From an uncultured Methanobacteriaceae archaeon (lineage in GTDB: Archaea > Methanobacteriota > Methanobacteria > Methanobacteriales > Methanobacteriaceae), in the NCBI GenBank assembly GCA_902797085.1, contig CADBRM010000086.1, positions 1-47,165 on the forward strand: 47,165 bases of DNA. The letters run 5' to 3'. Made by a program: the position numbers and the translations under genes. Positions 8,551-17,441 of the stretch are shown here, one piece after another (position 1 is the stretch's first letter; every line of letters begins with the position of its first letter). The notes below the pieces were generated by a model that was not told the origin of the DNA, made no database searches, and saw only the letters and a program-made list of their open reading frames with translations.

Positions 8551-10572
8551 CTAAGCAACTTTATAATGGTCGGCAGTTGGTGAATAAATTACTCCCTTGC
8601 TAGTAAGCATATTGATCATGTCATCTGCCTTATTTTCTGAAATGTTATACTTGTCGGCTAAGTTTCCATATATGACATTCTTAGGAGCACTGCCTCCATA
8701 TTCATCGGATATCTCCTTAATTTCATCAATTAGTATATTGATTTTGTCTCGCTCTGATTTGGAAGTTCTACCTTCTACTTTGTCTATGTCAACTTTACCT
8801 GTATCAGGGTCATAACCGACTTGTTTCATACAATCTTCCTGTAATTTGATTGCACGTTCAGCATCCTCTTTACTTACTTCGGAACTTAATCTGATTTTTG
8901 CGCTGGCTTCAGATAAACGTACGAGAGCTTCCAGTTGACGGGCAGTAATAGGAACAGGTGATTCTTCATCAATTGCTCCACTACGCATAGTCACATAGAA
9001 ATCTTGTAAAACCTTTGCCGCTTCCTTGGATAATACAGGTTGGACTGTTCTACGGGCATATGCAATGTATTTACGCATAAGCTCAGGATCGATTTCATAG
9101 TTGATGTTTCTGTCTTGATGTATTTTAAGTATGTGTCCTGCAAGGCTATGGTCTCTTTCTGCATTAGGTTTGTCTTCAATAATGAATATTAAATCAAAAC
9201 GTGACAAAATAGGTGATGGCAAGTCAATTTGTTCGGCAATTGATTTGTATCTGTCAAACCTACCAAATTTTGGGTTAGCTGCTGCAAGTACACTACAACG
9301 ACTGTTCAAGGTAGCCATAATTCCTGCTTTTGCTATGGAAATGGTTTGTTGTTCTAATGCTTCGTGTATTGCAGATCTATCCTCTTCGCGCATTTTATCA
9401 AGTTCGTCTACACATACATTACCTTTATCCCCTAATACTAATGCACCTGCTTCTAAACTCCATCCTCCCAGGTCATCACGAACTGCTGCTGCGGTAAGCC
9501 CTACCCCACTGGTACCTTTACCACTGGTGTAAATACCACGGGGAGCTAACTTTGAAACATATTTGAGAATTTGAGATTTACCAATCCCCGGATCTCCAAC
9601 AATAAGGATATGCATATCCCCTCTCATATGTGTTTTATCCTCGAGTATTTTGGCACTACCACCAAACAATTGGAATGCAATTGCTTCTTTAACTTCGTAG
9701 TATCCCTGAATGGATGGTGCGGTTGAATCAATAATTTTTTGATAAATGTCCGGTGAACTGGCAAGACGTTTAATTTCTTCCTCGTCTTCTTCACTAATCT
9801 CCAACTCTTCGAATTCTTGCTCTAAAGGTTCAAAGAAGTTACCATATATATAATTATTGAATCGTTTGGTTCTATCATCACGAACGGTTTTGAGTATTCC
9901 CGTTATTCTAATTTTATCTCCAGGAGTTAACGTATCTACCAAGTCATCTTCCAGTACAATATTAATCTGTCTTGGTTGGTCTCCACCGGATAGGTTTTCC
10001 AAAGGTTCTTGTAATTTAACAGTTTGTGTGTCCATGTATCGGGATTCTTCCTGTAGTAATTTGAAAGATCTTCCACCACATTCGGTACAAACTGCAGGTT
10101 CGTGTATGATATTTGATTTTTGTTCAACTTCATGTATCCTCATACAACTTCTACATTCAAAAACAGCAGTCATTATTCTAGGATGAATTTCATCTGTTTT
10201 TCTGACAATACCATCCACAGCAATAAACTTTCCAATGTATTCACTGCGCAAGTTTCTTAATGCTACATGATTACGGATATTGGAAAATCTGACATTTAAC
10301 TGTGCATTTTTTCTCTGTGGATCAATATTTGTAATAGATTTTGTTGCAGCTTCTAGTGTTTCATCAGGTTTTTCTAATAATAAATCAGCTAAATCAGGGT
10401 CAAACATTTCTAAACTGTTGTAATCTATGACAACTGATTTTTCTTCTGGATAAACATCTAAAACTGCAAATATTTCATCTTTACAAAGTTCACTAAAAAA
10501 TTCTTCCAACTTTACTATTGATGATGCAGAAGACCTAATCTTGTTTTCATTTTCTGCTGTTGTTGTAGTCAT
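8551..10572 (-). CDS. mcm: MCM replicative helicase
   Basis: A 673-residue minichromosome maintenance protein, the hexameric replicative helicase. Order: N-terminal domain with a C4 zinc finger (C140, C143, C162, C165), an OB fold, then the AAA+ core with Walker A GDPGIGKS (326-333), Walker [10 protein letters not shown], and LSRFDLIF with the arginine finger. A C-terminal winged helix follows ([20 protein letters not shown]). No intein interrupts it. The start at ATG 10572 lacks an obvious strong ribosome binding site, so leaderless translation is possible. It is divergent from the small membrane protein gene at 10699. Confidence 0.97.
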   Translation of the reverse strand: MTTTTAENENKIRSSASSIVKLEEFFSELCKDEIFAVLDVYPEEKSVVIDYNSLEMFDPDLADLLLEKPDETLEAATKSITNIDPQRKNAQLNVRFSNIRNHVALRNLRSEYIGKFIAVDGIVRKTDEIHPRIMTAVFECRSCMRIHEVEQKSNIIHEPAVCTECGGRSFKLLQEESRYMDTQTVKLQEPLENLSGGDQPRQINIVLEDDLVDTLTPGDKIRITGILKTVRDDRTKRFNNYIYGNFFEPLEQEFEELEISEEDEEEIKRLASSPDIYQKIIDSTAPSIQGYYEVKEAIAFQLFGGSAKILEDKTHMRGDMHILIVGDPGIGKSQILKYVSKLAPRGIYTSGKGTSGVGLTAAAVRDDLGGWSLEAGALVLGDKGNVCVDELDKMREEDRSAIHEALEQQTISIAKAGIMATLNSRCSVLAAANPKFGRFDRYKSIAEQIDLPSPILSRFDLIFIIEDKPNAERDHSLAGHILKIHQDRNINYEIDPELMRKYIAYARRTVQPVLSKEAAKVLQDFYVTMRSGAIDEESPVPITARQLEALVRLSEASAKIRLSSEVSKEDAERAIKLQEDCMKQVGYDPDTGKVDIDKVEGRTSKSERDKINILIDEIKEISDEYGGSAPKNVIYGNLADKYNISENKADDMINMLTSKGVIYSPTADHYKVA

Positions 10573-10698
10573 ATGATATACTTTATAATTTTTATAATTT
10601 TTATAGATTGGTTATTTCAAAAAAATTTTTTGATATCATAAAATTTATTAATTAATGTTCTCTTATATTTATATAATATAGATTATTAGAGGTTTCAA

Positions 10699-11127
10699 AT
10701 GAAAAGGTCGAGGTTAAAATTATTTAAAACTACTTCATTAACAATATCCATAATAGGAGTACTTTTAATATTGTTAACAGTTGGTGTGGTAGGTTATGTT
10801 GCTGTTTCTAGTTTATCAAATTCAGTTTCAACAACTGTAAGTAGCGGTACATCATATGATCAGTTGGATCAAGTTAAAACACAATATAATGATATAAATA
10901 ATAAATATGAAGCTTTGAATAAAAAATTAGGTACTAATCCTGATCCAAATGTGAAAACAACATTTAATACGGGAAAGGTCAAATTGTCTGAAATAAAAGA
11001 ATCAATATCTTCTATTCAGAATGATATAAATAATGGAAAATCTGATTCAGATATTCAAACAAAATTAAATGATACAAAAATTAAAATTAACGAAGCAAAT
11101 GATATTTATAATCAAATTGCTGGTTAA
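10699..11127 (+). CDS. Small single-pass membrane protein with extracytoplasmic coiled coil, unknown function
   Basis: A 142-residue protein I cannot assign to a family. Residues 1-12 are basic, residues 13-37 form one hydrophobic segment (signal anchor), and the rest is hydrophilic and Asn/Lys/Asp-rich with heptad-like helices (YNDINNKYEALNKKL; LNDTKIKINEANDIYNQ). This predicts a type II anchored protein whose coiled-coil domain is outside the cell. AGAGGTTTCAA precedes the ATG. A T-rich tract follows the stop. Confidence 0.75.
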   Translation: MKRSRLKLFKTTSLTISIIGVLLILLTVGVVGYVAVSSLSNSVSTTVSSGTSYDQLDQVKTQYNDINNKYEALNKKLGTNPDPNVKTTFNTGKVKLSEIKESISSIQNDINNGKSDSDIQTKLNDTKIKINEANDIYNQIAG

Positions 11128-11132
11128 TTAAG

Positions 11133-11157
11133 CTTTTTTTTTCTACTTTTTTTCTTT
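11133..11157 (+). terminator. T-rich tract after the small membrane protein gene
   Basis: Nine T residues and then a second T tract follow the stop codon at 11127, the usual archaeal intrinsic terminator signature. The same bases encode the Lys-rich tail of the convergent rlmE gene. Confidence 0.5.
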
Positions 11158-11769
11158 TGGTGCTCTAAATCCTCGAGCTATAACATACATTTCTGAACTT
11201 CTTTTTCTGGAGGAGTTGGGTTTTGTTGTTTTGACTGTTCTAAATTTCTTTTTAAGTTTTTTAACCAAATCCTGGTAAGCTTCACCTTGGAATGCTTTCA
11301 TTATTAAGTTCCCGTCATTTTTTAGAATGTTATCGGAAATATTCAGTACAGCAACTGCAAGGTCATAAGTTCTAAAATTATCAATATCCTTTATTCCGGT
11401 TAATTTTGGAGAAGCATCAGATAATATTAAATCAGCTTTGCCTTCGATTAATTCGATGATGGTATTTTGAACTTCCTCCGTGGTAAAATCACCTTTAACT
11501 CCGGTATATGCTTCATGGTCTATAGGTTTAATATATTCCAAATCAACACTGATGATTTGGCCGGTACCTTCTTCACCAATACATTCAGCTACTACCTGAC
11601 TCCATCCGCCGGGTGCAGCACCTAAATCCACAACGTTATAGTCAGGCTTTAATAGTCCATACTTTTTGTCTAATTGTTTTAATTTATATGAAGCACGGGA
11701 TCGATAATTTTGTTTTTTTGCTAGTTTATAATAATGTTCCTTATCATGCTTTGCTTTCCATCTACTCAT
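11143..11769 (-). CDS. rlmE: 23S rRNA 2'-O-methyltransferase, RlmE/FtsJ family
   Basis: A 208-residue SAM-dependent methyltransferase for 2'-O-methylation of the 23S rRNA A-loop uridine. The SAM-binding motif is VVDLGAAPGGWS (about 46-57). The K-D-K-E catalytic tetrad of FtsJ enzymes can be placed at K30, D118 (LSDASPKLTG), K158 (MKAFQGE) and E193 (SEMYVIARGFR). There is no TRAM extension; the C-terminus ends with a short basic tail. The phosphodiesterase gene ends 9 nt upstream, so the two are probably one transcript. Confidence 0.93.
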   Translation of the reverse strand: MSRWKAKHDKEHYYKLAKKQNYRSRASYKLKQLDKKYGLLKPDYNVVDLGAAPGGWSQVVAECIGEEGTGQIISVDLEYIKPIDHEAYTGVKGDFTTEEVQNTIIELIEGKADLILSDASPKLTGIKDIDNFRTYDLAVAVLNISDNILKNDGNLIMKAFQGEAYQDLVKKLKKKFRTVKTTKPNSSRKRSSEMYVIARGFRAPKEKK

Positions 11770-11778
11770 AATTATTCC

Positions 11779-12300
11779 TCAATGTTTGAATTGTGAAAAA
11801 TCTAATGCTTTGCAAGTAGGTTTTCCGATTTTAATTACTTCTGCATCAACTTCTTTACCGTTTATCTCTAATAACATAACACTGGGTTCACTAAGTCTTG
11901 GTTGGGTAGGGCTACCCGGATTTAATAATAATATTTCCCCTTCTTGTTGAATCATTGGCTTATGTGTATGACCACTGACTAAAATATCCACTTCCAGTTC
12001 CCTGGCTAAATAGTATAATTGTTGGGTATCTCCCTTTGGATATACGACACCATGTGTTAAACCTATTTTAACTTCCTCAACTTCAATTATTTCATGTGTA
12101 TTATAACCTACATACGGGTCACAGTTTCCATGAACTGCAATCACAGGTGCAATTTTTTCTAACTCCTCTATAACGCTTTTAACTTCAATATCACCACAGT
12201 GAAGTATTAAATCAACATCCTTAAACACTTCAAAAACTTTTTCAGGTATACTCATAGTGCGTATGGGAATATGCGTATCAGAAATAATTCCTATTAACAT
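11779..12300 (-). CDS. Metallophosphoesterase, YfcE/MJ0936 family
   Basis: A 173-residue calcineurin-like phosphodiesterase. All metal-binding motifs are present: SDTH near residue 7, HCGDIE, HGNCD, THG and SGHTHKP. Family members hydrolyse phosphodiesters such as bis-p-nitrophenyl phosphate in a Mn- or Ni-dependent way; the natural substrate is unknown. I choose ATG at 12300, which gives the usual MLIGIISDTH start with GTGAT 7 nt upstream; earlier in-frame starts (12312, 12309) overlap this site. It is followed closely by rlmE. Confidence 0.87.
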   Translation of the reverse strand: MLIGIISDTHIPIRTMSIPEKVFEVFKDVDLILHCGDIEVKSVIEELEKIAPVIAVHGNCDPYVGYNTHEIIEVEEVKIGLTHGVVYPKGDTQQLYYLARELEVDILVSGHTHKPMIQQEGEILLLNPGSPTQPRLSEPSVMLLEINGKEVDAEVIKIGKPTCKALDFSQFKH

Positions 12301-12524
12301 TATCAACATCACTCTAAATAATTTATCTTATAACTAATTAACTTATGTCTTTTAAAATTATAATTTTTTTTCATTGAAATTTTAGATTAATATTTATATT
12401 ATTTGTTAAAATATCATTTTATAGGAAAGATAATTAATAATTATTATATTAATAACAGTAATTTAATAATAAGTTCAGTCTATTATTTTTTATTATACAA
12501 CAATTGAATTTGGGAGAATGAATT

Positions 12525-14687
12525 ATGAGTGAATTAATAATATGCGAAAAGCCAAAAGTAGCTGAAAAGGTTGCTCAAGCTTTATCTGATTCACCAGTTA
12601 AAAATTCATATAAAAGGGTACCATACTATGAAATAACTAAAGAAAATGGTGAAAAAACAACCGTTCTATCTGCAGTAGGTCATCTTTTTTCTTTACAGGC
12701 TACTGACAAGAAAAACAAACGATTGTTTGATGTTGAATGGGTTCCATTATATGAAACAGATAAATCAAAGAAATATGTAAAAAATTATATTGACACTATA
12801 AAAAAATTTTCTAAAGATGCTGATAGATTTATCCATGCTTGTGATTATGATACGGAAGGAACGTTGATTGGATATAATGCTTTAAAATATATATGTGGTG
12901 TTGATTCAATAGAAAAGTCTTTTAGAATGAAATTCTCTGCATTAACCAAAAAAGATTTAATTAAATCTTATTCTGAAGCTTATCCATTAAAAGAAGATCA
13001 AAGTTGGGTGGATAGTGGTGAAGCACGTCATGTGTTGGATTATTTATTTGGAGTAAACATTTCTAAATCCATGACAGATTCCGTATTAAATGTAACAAAT
13101 AGGTATGTTCAATTATCTGCCGGTCGTGTTCAAACTCCTACCTTGGCAATATTGACAGAACGCGAAAAGGAAATTAAGAAATTCATTCCAGAACCTTATT
13201 GGTTAATTAAAGCTAAGATTGAAAAAGGAATTATTGCAGATCATAAAAAAGGTAAAATTTTTGATAAAAAAGAAGTGGAACGAATTCTTGAAAATTGTAA
13301 GGGAAAAGATGCAAAGATTACTAAAATTACAAATAAAAAATCTATAAAGGATTTGCCATTCCCATTTGAATTAGGAACTTTGCAATCTGAAGCATATGCT
13401 CAATTTGGTTTTACTCCTAGAAAAACACAACAAATTGCTCAAAATTTATATGTGGAAGGATATACTTCCTATCCAAGAACATCTTCACAAAAATTACCTG
13501 AATCATTAGGACTAGACAATATTCTAAATGAATTATCAAAAGATCCTAAATATAAGGCAAAAATAAAAACATTAAAGAAACCGTTAAAACCTAATGAAGG
13601 TAGTAAAACAGATGAAGCACACCCTGCTATACATCCGACAGGAACATTGCCTAAGGATATCTCTGAAGACTATCAAAAAATTTATGATTTAATTACATAT
13701 AGATTTATCAGTCTGTTCGGTGAACCAGCCGAACTTGAGTCAATAAAGGTGGATTTGGAAATTGGTGAGGAAGAATTTGCATTCTCTAGACAAAGAATAT
13801 CCAAGGAAGGATGGTTAAGTTTAGATCCTTATCAGTACAAAAAAGTTAAAAATGAAGAGTTCCCTGATGTAAAAGAAGGTGAAACTACAAAAGCTAAAGT
13901 TAAAAGTGAAGAAAAGGAGACAAAACCTCCTGCAAGATATAATCAGGCATCAATTATTAGGGAATTGGAGAAAAGGGGATTAGGTACCAAGTCAACCAGG
14001 GCTAACATAGTTTCAATATTATACACAAGAAAATATGTTGAAGGAAAAAAAATTACTGTAAATGAACTTGGAGAACGGATGATTGATACCCTTACCAAAT
14101 ATTCTGAAAGGATTACCAGTGAACAAATGACCAGGGAGTTCGAAACGGATCTTTCAGAAATTAAAGAGAATAAACTCACAGAAGAAAACGTGATCAATGA
14201 AGCAAAATCAGAACTAAATAACATTTTGGATTCTATCGATATGAATAAGGAAAATATTGGTAAGGAACTATTTGAAGCATATGAACAAAGTAGAATTGTC
14301 GGAAAATGTGATTGTGGTGGAAACTTAATAATCATATCCTCGCCTAAAGGTGGAAAATTTGTTGGTTGTACAGGCTATCCAGATTGTAAAAAAACATATT
14401 CCTTACCTGCAGGAGCTAGTGTACTTAAAACAACATGTGAAAAATGTGGTTTGCCTCTCATATCATATGGTAAACCTAGACAAAGAGCATGTTTAAACTT
14501 TGAATGTGCAAATGGTGGAAAAAAATCAACTAATGAAATTGTTGGTAAATGCCCTGATTGTGGGGAAGATTTAATTAAACGTATGGGAAGATTTGGTGAG
14601 TTCATAGGATGTACAGGTTTTCCTAAATGTAGATTCACTTCTTCAATTGCCGATTATGAAAAATCACAAAAAGAGGAAAGTGAATAA
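12525..14687 (+). CDS. topA: DNA topoisomerase I (type IA)
   Basis: A 720-residue type IA topoisomerase that relaxes negative supercoils. The N-terminal TOPRIM domain begins [13 protein letters not shown] and includes the acidic DYDTEG motif. The active-site tyrosine is Y316 in YTSYPRTS. The C-terminus carries three C4 zinc-ribbon units (CDCGG...GYPDC; CEKCG...NFEC; CPDCG...GFPKC). GGGAGAATGAATT precedes ATG 12525. A long AT-rich leader of about 200 nt separates it from the divergent phosphodiesterase gene. Confidence 0.96.
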   Translation: MSELIICEKPKVAEKVAQALSDSPVKNSYKRVPYYEITKENGEKTTVLSAVGHLFSLQATDKKNKRLFDVEWVPLYETDKSKKYVKNYIDTIKKFSKDADRFIHACDYDTEGTLIGYNALKYICGVDSIEKSFRMKFSALTKKDLIKSYSEAYPLKEDQSWVDSGEARHVLDYLFGVNISKSMTDSVLNVTNRYVQLSAGRVQTPTLAILTEREKEIKKFIPEPYWLIKAKIEKGIIADHKKGKIFDKKEVERILENCKGKDAKITKITNKKSIKDLPFPFELGTLQSEAYAQFGFTPRKTQQIAQNLYVEGYTSYPRTSSQKLPESLGLDNILNELSKDPKYKAKIKTLKKPLKPNEGSKTDEAHPAIHPTGTLPKDISEDYQKIYDLITYRFISLFGEPAELESIKVDLEIGEEEFAFSRQRISKEGWLSLDPYQYKKVKNEEFPDVKEGETTKAKVKSEEKETKPPARYNQASIIRELEKRGLGTKSTRANIVSILYTRKYVEGKKITVNELGERMIDTLTKYSERITSEQMTREFETDLSEIKENKLTEENVINEAKSELNNILDSIDMNKENIGKELFEAYEQSRIVGKCDCGGNLIIISSPKGGKFVGCTGYPDCKKTYSLPAGASVLKTTCEKCGLPLISYGKPRQRACLNFECANGGKKSTNEIVGKCPDCGEDLIKRMGRFGEFIGCTGFPKCRFTSSIADYEKSQKEESE

Positions 14688-14689
14688 CA

Positions 14690-14712
14690 CTCTTTTTTTT
14701 TATTTATTTTTA
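14690..14712 (+). terminator. T-rich terminator after topA
   Basis: Just after the topA stop the sequence is CTC followed by nine T and further T-rich bases. The tract overlaps the end of the convergent helicase gene. Confidence 0.5.
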
Positions 14713-17012
14713 ATTGTTTCATTTAATTCTTTTAATATTAATAACGTACCCTGTTTATTTAGATATTTGTCTTCTTGTTGATTCTGTGAACTGTATATAC
14801 AGGCAGGGCATCCGTTTTCACAATCACAATCTCTTACAAGTTCATATGCCATTTCAATAATGTCTTCGAATAATTTGAATGCTTTACGTGTTAGTCCAAC
14901 ACCTCCTTCAAAACCGTCGTAAATAAATATTGTTGAATCTAAGGTATCCTTATGAACGTTTTTGGATACTCCACCTAAATCATAACTGTCACACATTACG
15001 TGGAATGGTGCCACAGAGAGTAAAACATTTTCAACTCCTTGGAGACAACCCATAAATGCATCTTTAAATTTTGCATCAGTTACAAGATATTCCTCCAGAT
15101 GTTCTCTAATCTCATAGGGGATTGTAAACCAGAATCCTTTTGTTCTAAAGTCTAACGGTGGAAGATTCAGTTTCTTTGAAGCGGTTATTTTGCTGAACTT
15201 TATTAAATTGTATCTGTCATATTTCTCGGTAACTGTTAATCTTCCGTAACACAATTTGATTTTTCCAATTTTCTCTTCTTTTTCTGTTTTTAAATCTCTA
15301 ACATCAACTTCTTTTAATGTTTGGGTATAATAATTCAAATCTTGTTTTTTGACATAAACCCTTTTTTCTTTAATGTCCATTTCTCTAACAAGATAAGTAT
15401 CACCATTATGTATCAGGACTGCATTTTCATGAGCTTCTCTAAAGGCCTGTTTTTCACTCATTTCTTCCAGGAATCTATTTCCATTGAATACTCTGTACGG
15501 TTCAGACATCACATCACTAAGGTTTACTTCAAAATTTGGACTTTTGTCCTGTTTTAATAGTTCTATGTCATTGTAATGCCATTCCCCTTCTTTGTATTTA
15601 ATAATGCCGTCATTTTCCAAATCATCTATTTCATCAATTACGATGCCCTCATCGTCAAATCCAAAACTTTCTATTTCACCAAGCTTTAATGGTATTTCAT
15701 AGGCGGCACATTTTAAATGTCCGCGCAGTATCTGTTGATTATTTAAATCTATTATTGCATGTTCATGAGATTTATTAAAGAACACTTCCGGATGTTTCAT
15801 GAAATATTGGTCTAACGGATTTTGAAAAGCAACTAATGTAATTATTGCTTCCTGATTTTTCCTTCCGGCACGTCCTGCTTGCTGCCATGTGGAAATTAAT
15901 GTACCAGGATATCCTGAAATTATTACACTGTCTAATGAACCGATGTTAATTCCCAATTCCAATGCATTGGTTGTAACAATACCTTTCAAATTACCTTTTT
16001 TTAGATTATCTTCAATTTTTTTACGTTCATCCACAGTATATCCTGCACGATATGCTGTAATTTTGTCACATAATTCGGGATTTTCTTTTTTAAGTTCGGT
16101 TTTTGATCTAAGTGCAATTACTTCTGCCATTTTCCGTGAAATTTCAAAACATATTGTTTGAAAATTATTCTGTACAAAAGTTTTAAATAATTTTAATGTG
16201 TCGTTGTGTGTTGAAGGATTTTTTGATTCGATAGCGAAAGGATTGAAGAAAATAAAATGTTTTTTTCCGGAAGGTGAACCGTTATCATCTATTATCACGG
16301 ATTTCAAACCGGTAAGTTTTTCTCCAAACTCTTCGGGGTTTGCTAAGGTTGCTGTTGAAATAATAAATTGGGGTTCAGAGCCATAATATTTGCAGATTCT
16401 CTTTAGTCTTCTAATTAAAAAAGCCATGTTGGAACCGAATACTCCTCTGTATTGATGAGCTTCATCTATAATGATGTATTTTATGTTTTCAAAGAATCTT
16501 TTCCATTGGGGATGCCATGGTAATATTAGATGTAATTCGTAAGGGTTTGTAATTACTAACCTTGATTTTCTTTTAATTTCCGGTCTTTTGGATTTGGGGG
16601 TGTCACCATCATATTTTTCGGGATAGATTCCTAAATCGCATTCTTTATCTATATTCAATAGACTTTTAAGTTGATCATTGGCTAGTGCTTTTGTTGGGTA
16701 AATATATAATGCAGTGTCATTTGGGTTATTTGTCAAATCTTCGATAACGGGCAATGTGAAAGATAATGTTTTTCCACTTGCTGTCGGTGTTGTGATTATT
16801 ACATTATTTCCTTTTCGTACTTCATTGAGTGTTTTGTATTGGTGGGTGTATAATTTTATTTCATGTTTTTCGAGGTAATCCTGTAATGGTTTGGGCAGTT
16901 CTACTTTTTCTTGAGTATATCTTGCTCTTCTAGCTGGAATTTCTTCTATATGTTCTATTCTGTCTCTAAACCATTTTTTGTTTTGAAAATAATTTAATAT
17001 TTCTTCTGCCAT
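14700..17012 (-). CDS. DEAD/DEAH-box helicase with DUF1998-type C-terminus (MrfA/Hrq1-like)
   Basis: A 770-residue superfamily 2 helicase. Walker A is TPTASGKT (75-82), motif II is IIIDEAH, and the helicase C-terminal domain has VTTNALELGINIG and QQAGRAGR. The C-terminal region ends with a four-cysteine cluster (C729, C731, C735, C738; CDCENGCPAC), as in DUF1998 helicases such as bacterial MrfA and eukaryotic Hrq1, which act in DNA repair including crosslink and mitomycin damage. A repair role here is inferred from the family. The ATG at 17012 has no strong ribosome binding site. It converges with topA. Confidence 0.9.
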   Translation of the reverse strand: MAEEILNYFQNKKWFRDRIEHIEEIPARRARYTQEKVELPKPLQDYLEKHEIKLYTHQYKTLNEVRKGNNVIITTPTASGKTLSFTLPVIEDLTNNPNDTALYIYPTKALANDQLKSLLNIDKECDLGIYPEKYDGDTPKSKRPEIKRKSRLVITNPYELHLILPWHPQWKRFFENIKYIIIDEAHQYRGVFGSNMAFLIRRLKRICKYYGSEPQFIISTATLANPEEFGEKLTGLKSVIIDDNGSPSGKKHFIFFNPFAIESKNPSTHNDTLKLFKTFVQNNFQTICFEISRKMAEVIALRSKTELKKENPELCDKITAYRAGYTVDERKKIEDNLKKGNLKGIVTTNALELGINIGSLDSVIISGYPGTLISTWQQAGRAGRKNQEAIITLVAFQNPLDQYFMKHPEVFFNKSHEHAIIDLNNQQILRGHLKCAAYEIPLKLGEIESFGFDDEGIVIDEIDDLENDGIIKYKEGEWHYNDIELLKQDKSPNFEVNLSDVMSEPYRVFNGNRFLEEMSEKQAFREAHENAVLIHNGDTYLVREMDIKEKRVYVKKQDLNYYTQTLKEVDVRDLKTEKEEKIGKIKLCYGRLTVTEKYDRYNLIKFSKITASKKLNLPPLDFRTKGFWFTIPYEIREHLEEYLVTDAKFKDAFMGCLQGVENVLLSVAPFHVMCDSYDLGGVSKNVHKDTLDSTIFIYDGFEGGVGLTRKAFKLFEDIIEMAYELVRDCDCENGCPACIYSSQNQQEDKYLNKQGTLLILKELNETIKNK

Positions 17013-17419
17013 ATGTTCAACTACCTGTTTTTTCTTCTTTTAAGTATTGGATAAAGACCTTTTATTGTTAAAATTACCTATTATATATTATCTGATTTTT
17101 ATTGTTTTAATAAATTTGTAAAAGAATTTTAACAATGAGATTGCAAAATTGTTTTTATTAAAGTACCCTCTTTTTTTATTAATACTTCTTTTTAATAAAT
17201 TTACTTTAATATTATTAAATTAATTCTAATATTTTAAATATATCTTAGAACTTAAATCTATATAAGGATATTTAATAAATAAGATGTAAACAAATCACGT
17301 TTATGTTAGTTATATATTCTCGATTGAAAAATTTATAATTTGAATAAATAATCAGAAGAGAAGGTATATGATATGAAAATCCTAATCATACCTATACGGA
17401 GGTCAAAGGAGATTAACAC
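17013..17419. promoter_or_regulatory. Divergent helicase/aglB regulatory region
   Basis: A 407-nt AT-rich stretch without a long gene. It holds a perfect 12-bp inverted repeat (17064-17075 and 17125-17136, spacer 49 nt) near the helicase start. A TATA-like box CTATATAAGG (17258-17267) and a second TTTATAATTTG (about 17333-17343) face aglB. A short upstream frame begins at 17373. Confidence 0.45.
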
Positions 17420-17441
17420 ATGGATAACAAGAAATTATTAA
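17373..17441 (+). other. Possible 22-codon upstream frame overlapping the aglB start
   Basis: ATG at 17373 has AAGGT seven nt upstream and encodes 22 residues (MKILIIPIRRSKEINTWITR, then NY), ending at a TAA inside aglB codons 6-8. The frame covers both Shine-Dalgarno-like sites of aglB. It could be a leader frame affecting aglB translation, or chance. Confidence 0.3.
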
